Shown: positions 1-14,100 of the stretch, piece by piece | Position numbering within the stretch: position 1 is the first letter of the stretch | Layout of the letters: each line of letters opens with the position of its first letter | Assembly: GCA_013433145.1 (NCBI GenBank) | Contig: CM024188.1 | Coordinates: forward strand, 7,229,001-7,293,000 | DNA: 64,000 bases | Source: Ascaris suum | Lineage: Eukaryota; Nematoda; Chromadorea; Rhabditida; Ascarididae | Direction: 5' to 3' | The notes under the pieces: model-generated | Told to the model about the DNA's origin: nothing | The model's database searches: none | Seen by the model: only the letters and a program-made list of their open reading frames with translations | Translations under genes and position numbers: made by a program

Positions 1-3000
1 CGAGAAAGTGCAACATTTCTAGACCAGTGTACGACACTGTTTACAAAAAAGCAATATGCCTACACCTTTTGGAATACATCAAATACGCCTGGGAAAATTG
101 CCAGAAAATTTTCAGAGCTGTTTCTTTACGATATGCAAGAACTCTTTCACAGACTGTCCAGTTTTTCTCCAATTTCGTTTCTTCTCCGTTTTCGTGGGTG
201 ATGAAAATTTCGCATCTTTCGCATTCAAGCGAAAAATTTGCCTAAATTAGCTTATCAAGGTTCTGCAAGAGAGATTACAGATCTTCAGTTCGTCTTTTCT
301 AGTACGTTTGCATTTCCTGAAATTTTCACAAAATTCCCGAAAAATTCAGTTTTCGTTTGAGAAATAGTCAGGGACAATAATATTCCTCTTGGGCTCTTTG
401 ATGTTGTTGAAAATTATGCATTTGGAGGACGCTTGTATAAGAAATCCAAAGAAATAAGTGCTGAACGAGAAAAAAAACTGCATGCAAAAGAAAGCTATTC
501 GGATTTAATAGGTCTGCACAAAAGAACGAGTTTTCTGCGTCTGGCAGGAAATGGTAAATATTTCAGTGAATTTGCATTTTTGGAAGTGGTAAATATTTCA
601 TCGAGTTTTCTCTGGAAAAATCTCGTTCGCATTTGAGATTCAATAAAACTAGACGAGAAAGCTTGTAAACGTTTCCTTCCATTTTTCTTGAAAAATGGCT
701 TTTAAAAGCATTTCCGACTAAGACTTCAAAAATATTAGACATGCCAGCGAAACAAATAGATATCTCCGTATTTTGCGTAGAAAATTTAATTTCGAAGTGT
801 TCCAGTTCAGCTGTGTTGATTCAGCTATTCTAAGAGAACGCTGTCTAGAAAGGCGCAAATTTCAACATTCGAAGAAATTTTTGGTGATTGAAAAAACTTT
901 TCTCGATAGGCAATCATTTCGTCAGACTTCTAATAAAGACATTGGCTCAGTCAATTCTCAACACTAGTCGAATAATGCAGAGAAATTAATAGGTTTTCAT
1001 GAGAATTTGATTTGAAAGTTTTGAACGTTTCTTCGTACATACAAAACCAAATAAAGTGCACCATAAGTTACCTCTCATGAATTAATTCCCACCGAAATGG
1101 TGAAACTTTTATCGGTTTAATTTTGGTACTATCCGTATACAAACATGTATGGTGGAAGTGTTACATAATTTACTTGACAGCTCAACATCAGTTCGATTCG
1201 TTCACACCATCGTATTTTATTTCGAACATTTGCACGTAAAGCTACTTTTCAATGGGGTATTATGGGCTCTATGGGCTACATTTTCTTATTTGGTTCTTTC
1301 CCTTTTCGTCTTAGTACCACCGTCTTGATAACGTGTTGGTTTTAATGGAGGCGCTTCATTTTTCATATTCAAAATAAACTTTTATGAGCCTATAGCAACA
1401 GTCACATTAAAAGCATTTGATAGAGATGGATATAGCCTAGGAATCGTCGATGGAATTCAAAACAAAGTCGACAATTTTTCAAGCAATCTTACTTGGCGAA
1501 GTGTTTCCGCTCACTCCACTTTCATTGCACCTTAACAGTGGAATTTTCTTTAAAAAACCCCAGAGACATGTGTGGGTTTAGTGAGATCATCAATTTATCT
1601 TCGCGTTTATTCACTGGAACCGCATTTTTCTTTGTGGAATTTTCGAGAGGAATGTAGAAAAAATTTTGACGAGAAAGTGCACAAACCTTATTAAATACGA
1701 TCATAAAATGTGCGCGTTTTAAAATCGTATTCGACGACAGCTCACTGAATACCGTAACGCTTTCTTCCTCTAAGCTCTGCAATTAAATCAACCACTAATG
1801 TGAAACGTTGATGGGTACTTATAAACAATATCGATCCAACTGATTCTATCTGTGCATTTTTATTCAGTTAAATAAAGTGCTCACTGAATATTACCTCACT
1901 GTTCTATTTCACCGATCATGAGCGCTGAATCGAGATTTGAGCCGATTTATGAGAAATAGTGAAAATTGTACGAAAAATTGTGAAAAACGGGTCATTTTTC
2001 TACACTGTCATTTTCGGATCCGGTTGGTCAGAGAAAGCTCGCAAGAGTAAGAATTTTTATATGCAAAGACAAAAAATCGGACCTCAAAGATCCCTTCGTA
2101 AATTATCGTCGACGAGAGCTTTCCCGTACTTAAGAAAGTAATGCTCTTCTATGGTATTTAGACGGAAGAGCATTCAACTGCTGCTTGCTTTTTCCTTCGT
2201 GAAAAATGAACGCAGACATCAATTTTAACGAATTTATCCATGCTTAACTGAGTATTTCAAAAAGTAAAAAATAAAAAGTAAACTTTCAATGGTTTTCGTT
2301 GAGAGTTTCTTCGATAAAAGAAGCATGCAAAAAGACGTAATAAAAGCTAGAGAAAAGAGAAATTTGTGTCATTCGAATTTAATTTAAAATCTTCAAGTGG
2401 AAATTCTCGGAAAACGAGAATGGGAATGCAAGCTGTCGATAGAGAGTTTTTTTAGAGAAGGAATTTTTTCTGTACAGTGAGGTAAAATTTACCGTTGACA
2501 TTCGTGTGGTACTTTTCTTACCGAATTTTGCTAAGTCAACCACAAATATTAACAACGAAGTATTTGCGTAGAAATTTTTCCACTTTCGCCGGCAAAATGC
2601 ACTTCCACCAATATCCGTGATTCTGAAAGAAATCGAATGAAACTCTTTCATAAGTCCACTTGAGGCTTCACAAATACTGAGGTATCAGCTTCCTTTTAAA
2701 CGAACTTTAAGGTATAAAACTGATAGATGCACGCAGTGGTAGCGAATAAAGATCTCATTTGTTCATTCATTGGTAAAAACGTTGTGCACATCTGCGTACG
2801 ATTGATGAGATTTGAGGACATTTCCGCAAGTGTAAGAAGTAATCCCATTTATGTATACGATCACCAGGTTTCTACGGACTCTCAATATGACGCATTCGCA
2901 TGAAATGAATGTTGTTAGATTTTGAATGGTAGAACGACAGCTCGCACTTCTTTGTGCTGTGAAGTCTTTTGGCTTCATTTGAAACGTTTTTTGAACGACA

Positions 3001-5151
3001 TTGAAGTTTTCTATAATTTTGTAAAAAATAGCTTTTAAAGATTTCAATTCCTGAATTCATTTGGAAAGATCTTCTAGATTTATTTGCTCTTTTATGGAAG
3101 CAGTTTTTGAAATTTGAAGCAAAAAAAAAATGTACTCCCATACTAAGATTGCATTTTGCAATGAATTTTATGAATGTTTTGTTTTTGTGGATGCACATTT
3201 TTATCATTTGATAAGATGAAAAAGCACTAAACGTTTTTGCTAAGTAAACATCGACAACTGAACGAAATTTGACTAGCGCGCAAAGTCTATAAATTATTTG
3301 TCGCCTTTTGTAATGTTATAGACTCGCTCAAATGAAGTGAACTGATGCAACAGAATACAATCTCTATGATAATTTTGATCAAGTTAGAAATTTTGCAGCT
3401 AATTTGCAATGGAGCGCCCACTCTCAGCAGTGCACAGATCGCCGTTACCTATATATATGACTATTTATATTCTCCAAGGACGGTAAATAAGGAAAATGCA
3501 ACGAGAAAAGAAATAGGCAGACGGATGACAAAATTACTTGATGAGCGCGTATGGCGTCTTGTAGGTGGCATAGTCGGTACCAACTGTGGAAGCATACGAG
3601 TGTAATATATCAATCTCGCTAGGTATATAATCATCTCCTACGAACCGCTTGATGCTATCCAAGAAGCTAAAAATTCAGTCTGATAGAGGAGCGCTAAGAA
3701 CACAGATTTTCATTCTTCTAACATACATCCATTCAGTTTTTTGTGCATCATTTTCGATTGGGTGTTTAGGGAGATAGACAGCGAAGATTGGAGTCTTGGT
3801 GGAACCAAGAATCAATCTAGAATAACTCGAAAATCCGTAAAGAAAGTTCCTTTTTTCTTTTTTTTCTTCGGTGGAGTTCCCTTTTGCCCTCTAAAGCTGT
3901 GGACTAGCAGAAAAATCATTGAACAGCTGAAGCATGGCTCATATTTATTTGCTACCTCAGCGACTTCCATCGAAAGAAGCTAGTGGGAAAGCGCATCAGG
4001 GAAACTGACGTGCGAACGTGCTTTTGCATCAGGAACTTCATATTGGATAAATGAACGACTTTCAATGCAACAGCAATAAAAAACCAGAAGAGATCATGAA
4101 TGCAGAATTTTTTGTCTCTGGACAAAAGTTCTGGCTTATCAAATGATAAGTTGATAAGGGCTGATGAGGCAAGAGGCATCTACTTAGAATTATTCCGTCT
4201 GAAAAGGGAAAAATTTCGGACTGGGAGTTTACAATAGCTAGCGAGGGCTGACTGAACTGCGCAGAGATTTTTCGGTCGTTTTGGAACCAACTATTATAAA
4301 CGGAAAATTTCAAACCTCTAGAATATAGATCCCAAACGTGTCAATCAAAAGCTGATAAAACCTGATAAGACTAGGTTCTTGCGTGAACGAAGGAAGTTGT
4401 TCTGGGGTGTGGAGTTACATTAGGCTATGAATCTCATACATGGTATTCTACCTTCTCTATTTTGTGGCTTATCGACTGAAAAACTAAGGGAATTCATCAT
4501 TTGGCATGCTGGCACAGCCGAATACCAGGAACTGGATTTTTTCCAGAACAGCTTTAATTTGCATGCACCGAGTTCCTCTGGGGAGGTGGGCGTTTGCCAA
4601 ATTTTGCGATCGCAAGTTCCTTCGGACTTGCTTAGAAAAATCTGCATACAGATGCGAACGCCGAAAAACAGACAGACGTACATCATAATGAGCTTTGCAT
4701 TGCAGTGCAAAAACATAACAAATTTGAAGCAGAAGGTGGAACTCTCCGCAACATCGCCTTCACGTACAGCCACCGAGAATTGCACTGCATCCTCACGAAT
4801 CGTGCTGATGAATGGAAAATATAGCGAATGAAGGATTCAATAATTAAATCTTCATAAGTTTATATAGTGGTCAGTAATATCTTTCCCCATGAGTTGCAAA
4901 GGATAATCCATCTATTTGCGCAAAATTGCGTTATAGTTCCATTCACGGGATGAAGAACACATAAAACTTCGAATTGCCATATGACGATTTATTGCAATAA
5001 CGCTTATTTTTTGATATGGCGGATGATATCATCCACTACATAAGTATTAAATAATAGCATGTTTTGAGAAAATCGAAATTTGTCAACGCATTAGTTTCTA
5101 AATCACAGCAATTTAAACGTGGAATTCCGTCCATTGACTCTTTTAACTTAC
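1..5151. other. Left flank, no secure gene
   Basis: AT-rich sequence with many short runs of A and T and no exon that I can assign to a family. It lies downstream (minus strand) of the last recognised G-alpha exon, so the missing GTPase half of that gene would have to be here or beyond the left edge. I looked for a DVGGQ-type switch motif on the minus strand and saw none. Two plus-strand stretches are open and bounded by AG and GT (3399-3482 and 4424-4585, both phase 0 to 0), but neither has a recognisable product and such intervals occur by chance. A minus-strand stretch at about 5007 reads DDIIRHIKK, which resembles the next G-alpha motif but is one base out of frame. Confidence 0.4.
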
Positions 5152-8100
5152 AATCGAATGTTCTGAGGCACATAAACCGACTGCGATCTTCTCAAACAAT
5201 TTCTGATTGTCATATCATCACCGAGAGCTTTGAGGGCAGCGACAACTTCCGCAGACAATGGATCGTCATACCACTTCTGGCTCACTACATCAAAATTGCT
5301 CTGAAACACAGTGTGCTCATAAGAAAATTGGCTGTTGATACTGGAGAATAATAGCAACTAATATCTCAAATTTTGCATCTTTTACAGATAAATGCAAACT
5401 TTCATTGCATCTTTATAGTCTGATTAAGACAAACTTCTAGAGATTCAATAAACGCAGAAAGTTGCATGATGATTTTCACATTCATAATCTTTCACTGAAG
5501 TTTTCATCGGAGAGCTTGAATGAGGTTCAGCCAGAAAATTTTGTTACTCATTTATTTCACTACTGAAAGAGGAGTCTTAACAAGCAATCAACAGCGAATT
5601 TCGATTCAAACAAGCCATAAAACGTTGGCAAGTGCGAAACATTTAAACGAAGAACCAGTTAAAATGAAAATAACCGTTCGCGATGGGGATCGGTCAACAC
5701 ATTTCATTTACGGCGTAAATTGGCCGTGTCGTTGATTATGCTGCATAGGAATGTTGAATACCGTTTACGACGTTATGAGAGAAAGCTTAAGGATCACGCA
5801 TTTGCCGCGAGCATTTTATTCAAAAAGCTCCATATGATAAGAATTGTTTTATGTCACTAGCTGATCGTTGCGTTATTTTTATATAAGTGTAAACGTTTTT
5901 CTCCGAATAGGGCGTTTCATAAAACTCGCTCGTATATACAAAGATGGATGTAGCCAATTTCCAAACAAATACCTTATGCTGAGAAATATCGATGCTCAAC
6001 TCTTCGCATGTCAATCTCAACGCTTTCAATACTTCCCATAAATTGTAGAGGATAATGTTTTTGTAGTACTTCCTCTCTAAAGGAGTGCATTTTCCAATAC
6101 GTCTGAAAATTATTATCGCATATTCAATAATAACGTTTGAATTATATACTTTGATTATGGTATGTAGATTTTAACTGTAAACACTTTAAAGAATAAAGTT
6201 TTTCTATATAACGAATGTGGACGCGTTTTACGATAAACAAATTATTCCATATATTTGAGAGAATAATATTACACCACTATTTCAGTTGTGACTAATTTTG
6301 TTACTCTTTATGGGCGTTCTATATCATTATTTTAACATTTATGCGTCTAAGTGATTTGCCTCGATATAATTCGTCATCATCTTTGAAGGGTTGAGGAATT
6401 TCTATGCTAATGCTCATCGCTAATATCTCCGACAAACTTATTGCACGCGCCAAGAATTTATCTTGATTTCGAATAGAATTACTATGGAGTGAGTTTCTGG
6501 CAAAAGAGAATTTAAAGGAAACAAAAATGAGCGAGAGTTTTGGAATAATCTGCAGACATTTCCTCCTTAATTATAGAGCATTGCTCATTTGCTCCCCTCC
6601 TCCTCTTCAACACACATTGTTCTTCCATGATACTTTCCCAAATTCTCTCACATCTCCCATTTTATTCACTCATCTTCATATAATGCTTCTCCTTTAAGAT
6701 CAACAGCGCAATCGGTTTCCAGTCCCAATACTCATAAACCGCTGAAACATTGGGCATTGCACTGTATACTATCGAGCAAGTATTTCACACCGCAGTTACC
6801 ATCTCAACAAACTAAACGAAGCAGTAAAATTCGCTTTATTAGCAGAAAAATCATACGTTAAATAGAAGTACACTTCAACAAAGCAATTGTCGAGGAAAAA
6901 ATCGCAATTTTGTGTTGCAAACGGACGATGCAGTAACGAAAATAGGACCACTGACAAGAAATCTTAGCTTTTATTTCGATTTATGCCATTACTTTGTTCA
7001 CCATTGCAATAAATCCACTCAGCAATGCCATATCATCTTTGGACGCACAAGAATTTTTATGATTCAGCTAACTACAAAATTGTTTATGAGCGCTCTCGTT
7101 TCATTGAAGATGAGAATCTTGTTGATATCAGCGATTAGCATAAATAAAAAACATCTCGATACCAGAATTGTGGCAAAGTGAAATATGAATGCATAACTGG
7201 TGCAGGTAGTTCTTAACGAATTGGTTAAGAATGAACTGACAAATTTTGAGTAGCGTATAGACGAAATGAGATCAAATGTTTTTTGTAGGTGTTTGATGGA
7301 AATTTCTTCACTACTTCCTACTATACATTGAAATTATATATCTGCAAAATCTGCGGAATTGCTTCAGGCTACAAGATGGCTGGATACCGTTTTCTTGTCT
7401 TGCTAAAGCTTCGATATCCGGCAGACAATGCAGCATCAATAGTATCTGAAGAACTTTTGTTTGCGATATTGACTGACAAATGCAGCCGACTAAATTGCAG
7501 TCTCTCAGTGAATTCATTAGAATGCAAAAGAATTTTTGGATCGAAACTCGGTTATTTGTGTATGGATTTAGATGACACAACATTTAGATCGTAGCGTATG
7601 AAATATATATTCTACGTCAAGCGCTCAAGAAATATGCAATCCGCAAAAGTTATTCAGTGGGGAATGGAAGATTTTCCGGAAGCTATTTTTTCGTTTGTGA
7701 AGTTTTTGAAACAGACTCAGTACACTTATGTGATGGGCAGAGAGTTAGAATTCTGGACATGCATAAAAGCATTTGCTAAGCCCCAGAAGTTTTAAAGAAA
7801 GCATGACAGCACTTATGTTAAGGCAAGATTGAGTTCGAGAACAGTTCTTCGTTGTGATCTACCTGTCCGCTGATAACTGTGATCATTGTGCAGAAGATCA
7901 AAAACGCCACAAGCGTGAGAGCAAGTCTTTGTATTGATTAGGCCAGGCCGGGATATCTTTCGAATGGCAAAAAATAGGACCGACTACAAATCTTTCAATT
8001 TTGGACAACCCATTTCGTTACTTTGCGTTTTTTTTTATCGTTGAGGAGTAACTGCAGTCCGAAACCGAAGAAAGATCGCTCTCCTCGCGTTCTCTCCCTA

Positions 8101-11100
8101 TGACTGCTTCACGTTTATTCCATACATTTCTTAAATTCCGTCGGCTCAAGTTGTCGGTCGGTCGTACAATCCCAAAATTTGCCACCCCATCCTCCTACCC
8201 CCCCCCCCCCCACATCACATCGCATGACTCTGTTTTGAGCCAATAGTACCATAGCTCGATCACTGTCGACTCTTGTCTTCTAACTGTGAGTGCTTAAACG
8301 GATTCTTGCTGGAGTATTTTGAGAACTGAGAAGGTCTCGATAAAATGTTGTTAGACAGTTGACAAAGAGAGACTATGATGGGAGAGGAAGAACAGACAGG
8401 TTGCCACCGCAAGCCGCATCTAAGGCATTTTGTTCAGCTTTGAAACATCACGATTATCATGTAAATACCTCGCGCACAATTCCCTCCTCCTCTTGGTTGA
8501 AGGACGATGCTATTTAATGGCTTTTTCCACCCATTCAATTACAAATTTTATGAGCTGCCGTATAGCCGAAATCCCAACTGAATTCTAGCCTTCGAAAATT
8601 TTCCTTGAGAACTTCGAAGGTGCAGCAAAAAATTTCGTACTCCTTTCAGGCACGAATTCGCTCAAATTTTAGGACTTGTTACTTCAGAACTTCAAAATTC
8701 AGATGAATTGCTTTCCGGCAAGTTAGCACGAGGTGCATTTTTTGGATGGGAGGGAGTGAGGGGGAGGTAACGATCAATAGATAGGGCATGGGGCAATTTT
8801 TGAGTACTAAACTGCTGAGCAAGACAGCAAGAATACTATTAAATGGATGGTTGATGGAAGTGTGAATTAATGAGCATTTCCTAATGAATAAAACTAAACA
8901 TGAACGGCCGAAGAATTTGTGCTAAAAAAAAAGTTGATTTTTAGAAGCACGCCAAGTGTTTTATATTCGGAAGGGTGCTTGTATGCTGTGTAAGAATTCA
9001 AATGTTTTCACGTCATGAGCTAGGCCAAACTTTGCAGTCCGCGTTCTCTTGTGTTGATCTGATTGTTTTGTTTGCTTTTTTTTGAATTCAGAAATGTCTG
9101 AAACAAAGACGATGTCGATTCATTACACAAGAGTCATCGGTTTCATGCATTTCGAAGATTTCAACGCAAAAAAATTCTCAAATATAGATACGAGCGGACC
9201 ATATCAGCACTCTCTGAAATGATTCCGTGTTTTCTCTCACTGAAAACGCAACGACGAGTAATGAAAAATTTGCGAATTTCAACAAAAAAAAGAAACGAGA
9301 CAAATTTCAAGAAATAAACTGAAAATGAAAAAAATAATTTAAACGTTTCATATTCGAGTGATGCAGTTCGCTATTTAAAGAATATTTCATCGTGCAGGAG
9401 CCACTGCAATTTAGCTCAGCGAGGAAGTTTTTTCCTTTTGGCGAACCAGGTGCTTCCGTCGTCTTCTCGCATGAATGCCTACCACCACGGTTGCCGAGAT
9501 CATGAGATTTCTGGGATTAACACGCTGGCAAATGTACCTTTTCAATGATTTAGGTGGTGTAGGATATGGGATGCTTTTTTTCTTTTATTATTGCTTAATG
9601 TTTATACGAATTGCATTTTAACGCGTGGTGCGAATGCTGCAAATAAAGTCTGTGAGAACGGTGCAATTGAGGTAGTGGTGACTGTTGATGCTAAAAACTT
9701 AGGAATTAAAACAATAGTGATTGGTGGTAAAAAGTGCATGAGGCAAGAAATTAGTTGGTGACCGTGGAAAGTGCACAAAATTGTCCAAAAAATTGACCAA
9801 AGGCAGTGAAAACTGAAGCGATGTGGTGTCAAAACTTCACGTTCGTGCTGTTTGTATTTGAGTACATTTAACAGAAGCAATTGGGAAAAGTCAACGATCC
9901 GATTTTCTGTGTGAGCTACCGTTGACGTAAAAAGTTCGGGCCTAGAAACTAAGTGGCTTGAAAGCTTTAAACTTAAAGAAGTTAGGCTCAAGAAGCTTGA
10001 ACACGAGAACTTTGGTTTAACAGGTCGGCGTTTTTAAAAGCACGCACTTGAAAAACTGAACTTAAGTGCCTACTTTAAAAGTCTAGATCTCATTATTTCG
10101 CTCTTGAGATTTTGGTTAAGTTCATGCAGGCTTATCCCAAAGAGTAAAACATTCAAAATGCTTATATTTGAAAAAAAATCAAAGAAAGCTTTTCCTTGCA
10201 AACCCAAAAATCTAAATAAGCGCTGATCGATAAAATATTTCGTCTCAGACCTTCAAAAATTATTCGAGGCTCTGCGGAAATCGTTGCGGCTGTCGAAGTC
10301 GGTGGCCTCCGAATTCGGGGGTCGCTTTGCAACATGGGGATGTTTTTGCTGCATTGAGGAATGTAGTATAAAACTCAGACAGCTGCCGCGTTGCATAAGG
10401 AACTTGGCAGCTGCCATACGCAGATGGTTGGCTTGATGAACTTCTTGGTTACCGTTTTCAGTTACTCCCAGTTAAGATAAGTCTTCCTGGTTTACTGCGC
10501 AACGTTAACAACCAGCTGTAGGTATCTTGCAAATGCTCTACATAGAAGATTATCTTTGCCTGTTATTCAAGTGTCGTTAAATGTGCCGACTTTATACTGA
10601 TAACTCTTACTCACTATTGCTTAAAGTTAGAAAGTAAGCCACCACTACTCGGCAGTTGCTGTATGGAAACGGGTGGTCCCTTACAATCTACGGTTCGTAT
10701 TTTGAGCCATTTAGGTAAGCAGGTAAATTTTTAGCTCGCATACTTTTCTTCTAAACCAGTTGATCTATCACTACGTTGTCAATTTTTCATGCTCACCGAC
10801 GACCTCTTCTAGCTAACGTTTGCAGTCAAGAATAAAAAAGAAGCAAAATACTGGATTAAGAAAGACTACAAAGCAGATGTACGAATGCTAGCTGTGAAAT
10901 TTACGAAGCACGATAGCCCAAGATAAGTGAACAGCAATCCCAAATGAGAGTGCGAAATTCACACGAAGCCTCAGCATAATTTCCTATAAAAGATGGCATT
11001 TCAGATGCGTTTCTCAGCATCTCAGTGTGAAAGATTTCCTTAAGCGACAAAGAGGCACCGCTTTCGCAAACAACGCAAAATTATCAAAAACCTATATGTG

Positions 11101-14100
11101 CAGAGATGGAACACACCAAAAGGCCATGAAATTCAGCAAAAGTTCGTCTACTGAAATCTTAAAGACAACCTGGTTAGGAACAATTATAGATCTCCGGGGT
11201 CAGCAATTCTTCGTTGATGTAACTATCCTGTTCGATAAGATATTTGCGATTAAATATTTGCGATTAAAACACCTAAAGCTTGCGTTGAAACGTTTAAACC
11301 TATGGTAGAAACTAGGACTTTGACGAATTAGACTCACAGAGGTAGTTGAAGTGGTTCATCAGTGAATTGAAGAACCCGACGATGAATGACGTAACAACGT
11401 CCTCAACTATGTTCAGAAAGAAATAAAGTGCAACTATTGCGATCACGTTGCTGCAGTACTGCATGCAGCAATACTCTAACGTCTCGAAATACAGGTAGTA
11501 TCCTAAACTTGATAATCATTAAATAATATAGTGAATATTAATTGGAAACGTACAGAGATTGGTGAACGGCTAATGAATCGAAGGCTAATGTTGTAATATT
11601 TTATGAATGTAATATTTGAAGGTACCATTTAAGACTACTTGAATAAGCAGCAAGAGATTATTAAAGAATCTAGCGATATCTCCAACACATCGCGAGAGGC
11701 CGACGGATGCCTTTCAGCTTCAGGTAACAAGTAACAAGAAGGTTTATTATTATATGCTTACCATCTAAGCTGGAAGGAGCTTAAAAATTTGGGCAATAAC
11801 CTGTAAGGAGCTACGCACCTGTACAAGTTAACTGCTGGTTCATAAAGGTTTGCTTCTAACTTCGAAGCACACGTGACGACAAAGAGAGATTATTCCAGAG
11901 CTAGTGCAGTCAAATATGCCTAACAAGAGACAAAATATTGTGATGAACTGTCTTCAATTTGCAGCGTATTTCAAGAGATCAACACTTCCTTTTTAACTTT
12001 GCACAATGAAAAACAATGATGGTACATTATTAGAAAGTTAATGCCCTCCAATATACTGCACTAATTACTGGCCACCATTCGTGTTTGTGCAATCATTTAT
12101 AGAAGTGGGGAAGTTTTGGACGCGTCTAAAAACGGTAAGGGGCTTCGAAGCTCGAGGTCCAGAATTGCAGCACTGCTTTGACTGCATAACTATTGCTCGT
12201 AGCGCATTTGTACAACAACTACATTAATCGTTGTGTAATGCATAACTATAATTCTTGAGGAAGTTTTCCACACGGAGCGAAGTTCACCAGTATATTGGTA
12301 ATGGATTTTTTCCTTAGCTTACAGACTAAAATTTATGGTTGCGTTAAGTTTCTTCCATTCGTGACAGGAAGCTTTGACCCAATCATTTCCATCGTATAAT
12401 TTTGTTAACAACGAGAACAATCCGTTACGTTAGTAGGTACTGACATTGTTCTGATTTTTTTTCATCATTTGCTGGCAGCGTCTCAAGATAATTGATGAGA
12501 TGATTGCATTTTTATTCGTGAAGAGAAATGATGAAATGAAAAATCGTAGATCGTGTTGGCTCTCCTAATGTGCTTCTTGCTTGTAGCATTGCAGACAGGA
12601 AGCTTGCATTTATGAAGTAGGATTCATTGTTAAGCATTTCAAGATTGTCGACTCAAGTAAACAGCTATTTTTTCAATAAAACGATAAAATGCAAGGTTAT
12701 CAGGACGTTTGAATGTTTGAAGTGTCCCCTATAGAAAAGTACAACTCCACCATTGTTAAGCAACGACACATAGGTTAAAAAAACCGACTCTACTGACTCT
12801 AGGAGTTTTGCAGTTAAAAGTAAAACCAGTGGCAAATAGTTCACATCACAAAAAAATGAAAAAGAAAAAGCGCTTGGAAAGGCTTGGAAAGAGGAAGTAA
12901 CTGGAATGAGGTAACATGGCAACGAAGGAATTATTGACGAGTAAGGAATTGAAATGGCAACTTTTTGAGTAGTTATTGTCAAGTAACATTAAGCGGAAAA
13001 TTTAATTCTTATGCCTGATGAATTCGACACAACAAAAGCGTGCTTAATTAAGGCGAACATCGACGACGATGAAATGAAGGCACCGTGCAAACTTTGATAA
13101 TGAAGAGAACAAAACAAACCACTGGAACGTTTTCGATCTCATATTCGAACGTACTCGCTTCAACAATTTCCCCTCTCCCCATTTCCCTCATCCACCACCT
13201 CAGCTGAATAAACCCATCTATCGAAGAAGTTTACGTTTGCAAGCAATAAAGAGCATTTTAGAGCTTTTTCGACACCGGCCCGATAAGCGCGGCGAAATTG
13301 GTGCTCAAATTGACAACGTCCTCTTGTATGCATAATCAACGTTAATCTATGAATATTGAGTTATTTCATAAAACCTTACTTTGTATTACAATGCATCACG
13401 CAACTTAAACGTCTTACAAACATAACACACTTCGCAATAAAATACGTGGCAGTGCTGAAATAACAAAATGATGCTCTATCAATGAGTTTTTCGCTATTAG
13501 TGAGTGTGTGAATTTTTATGGATTTAGGGGGAAACTTTGCAACAATGATATCTGCGAATGCAATAAATAATGAATTCATATTGTGCATCTCTTCGACTGT
13601 GGACCATTTGAGACTGCAAGATCAGCTTCCACAAAAAAGAGTTACGAGGATGTGAAACTCTCTAAACATTTACTCCTCCAACGTTGAAACTCTTTTCCAA
13701 ATTCTCATTTGAATTTGAAACTGTTATTCGAAACTTACTTAAGCTCTTGTCGTAGCTAATATTTCTGGCTAATAAACATGTGAAAATATATTCATATAGC
13801 GCTATATTCTCAAATTTCAAACAAAGAAACGCCCTGCACGCTCTATTATAAGCTTTTTCCAATTGTGTTGACGTGGGTGCGAACTTACTGCAGCGCTTAC
13901 CTGAGTTGCCGGAAGAGTGTCGTTTTACCTGATGCAGTCGTACCTGAAACACTACATCCTATAATATTGAAATTGATTAGCGACGGGTATTATAAAAAAA
14001 GAGTCTATGCTAAAATATGCCAGGCTCCGAACGATGGGAAAGAATGCTGATGTTTGATTTGTGGACATGACAATATAAAGCATGATTTCGAGTTGAATCT

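Noticed and set aside
4420..4831. Overlapping ORFs of 134 (+) and 121 (-) codons
   Set aside because: Both strands are open over the same bases and neither shows a family or supported splice partners.
9602..9991. 129-codon minus-strand ORF
   Set aside because: Leu/Ser/Thr-biased with no domain, located in the long G-alpha intron without partner exons.
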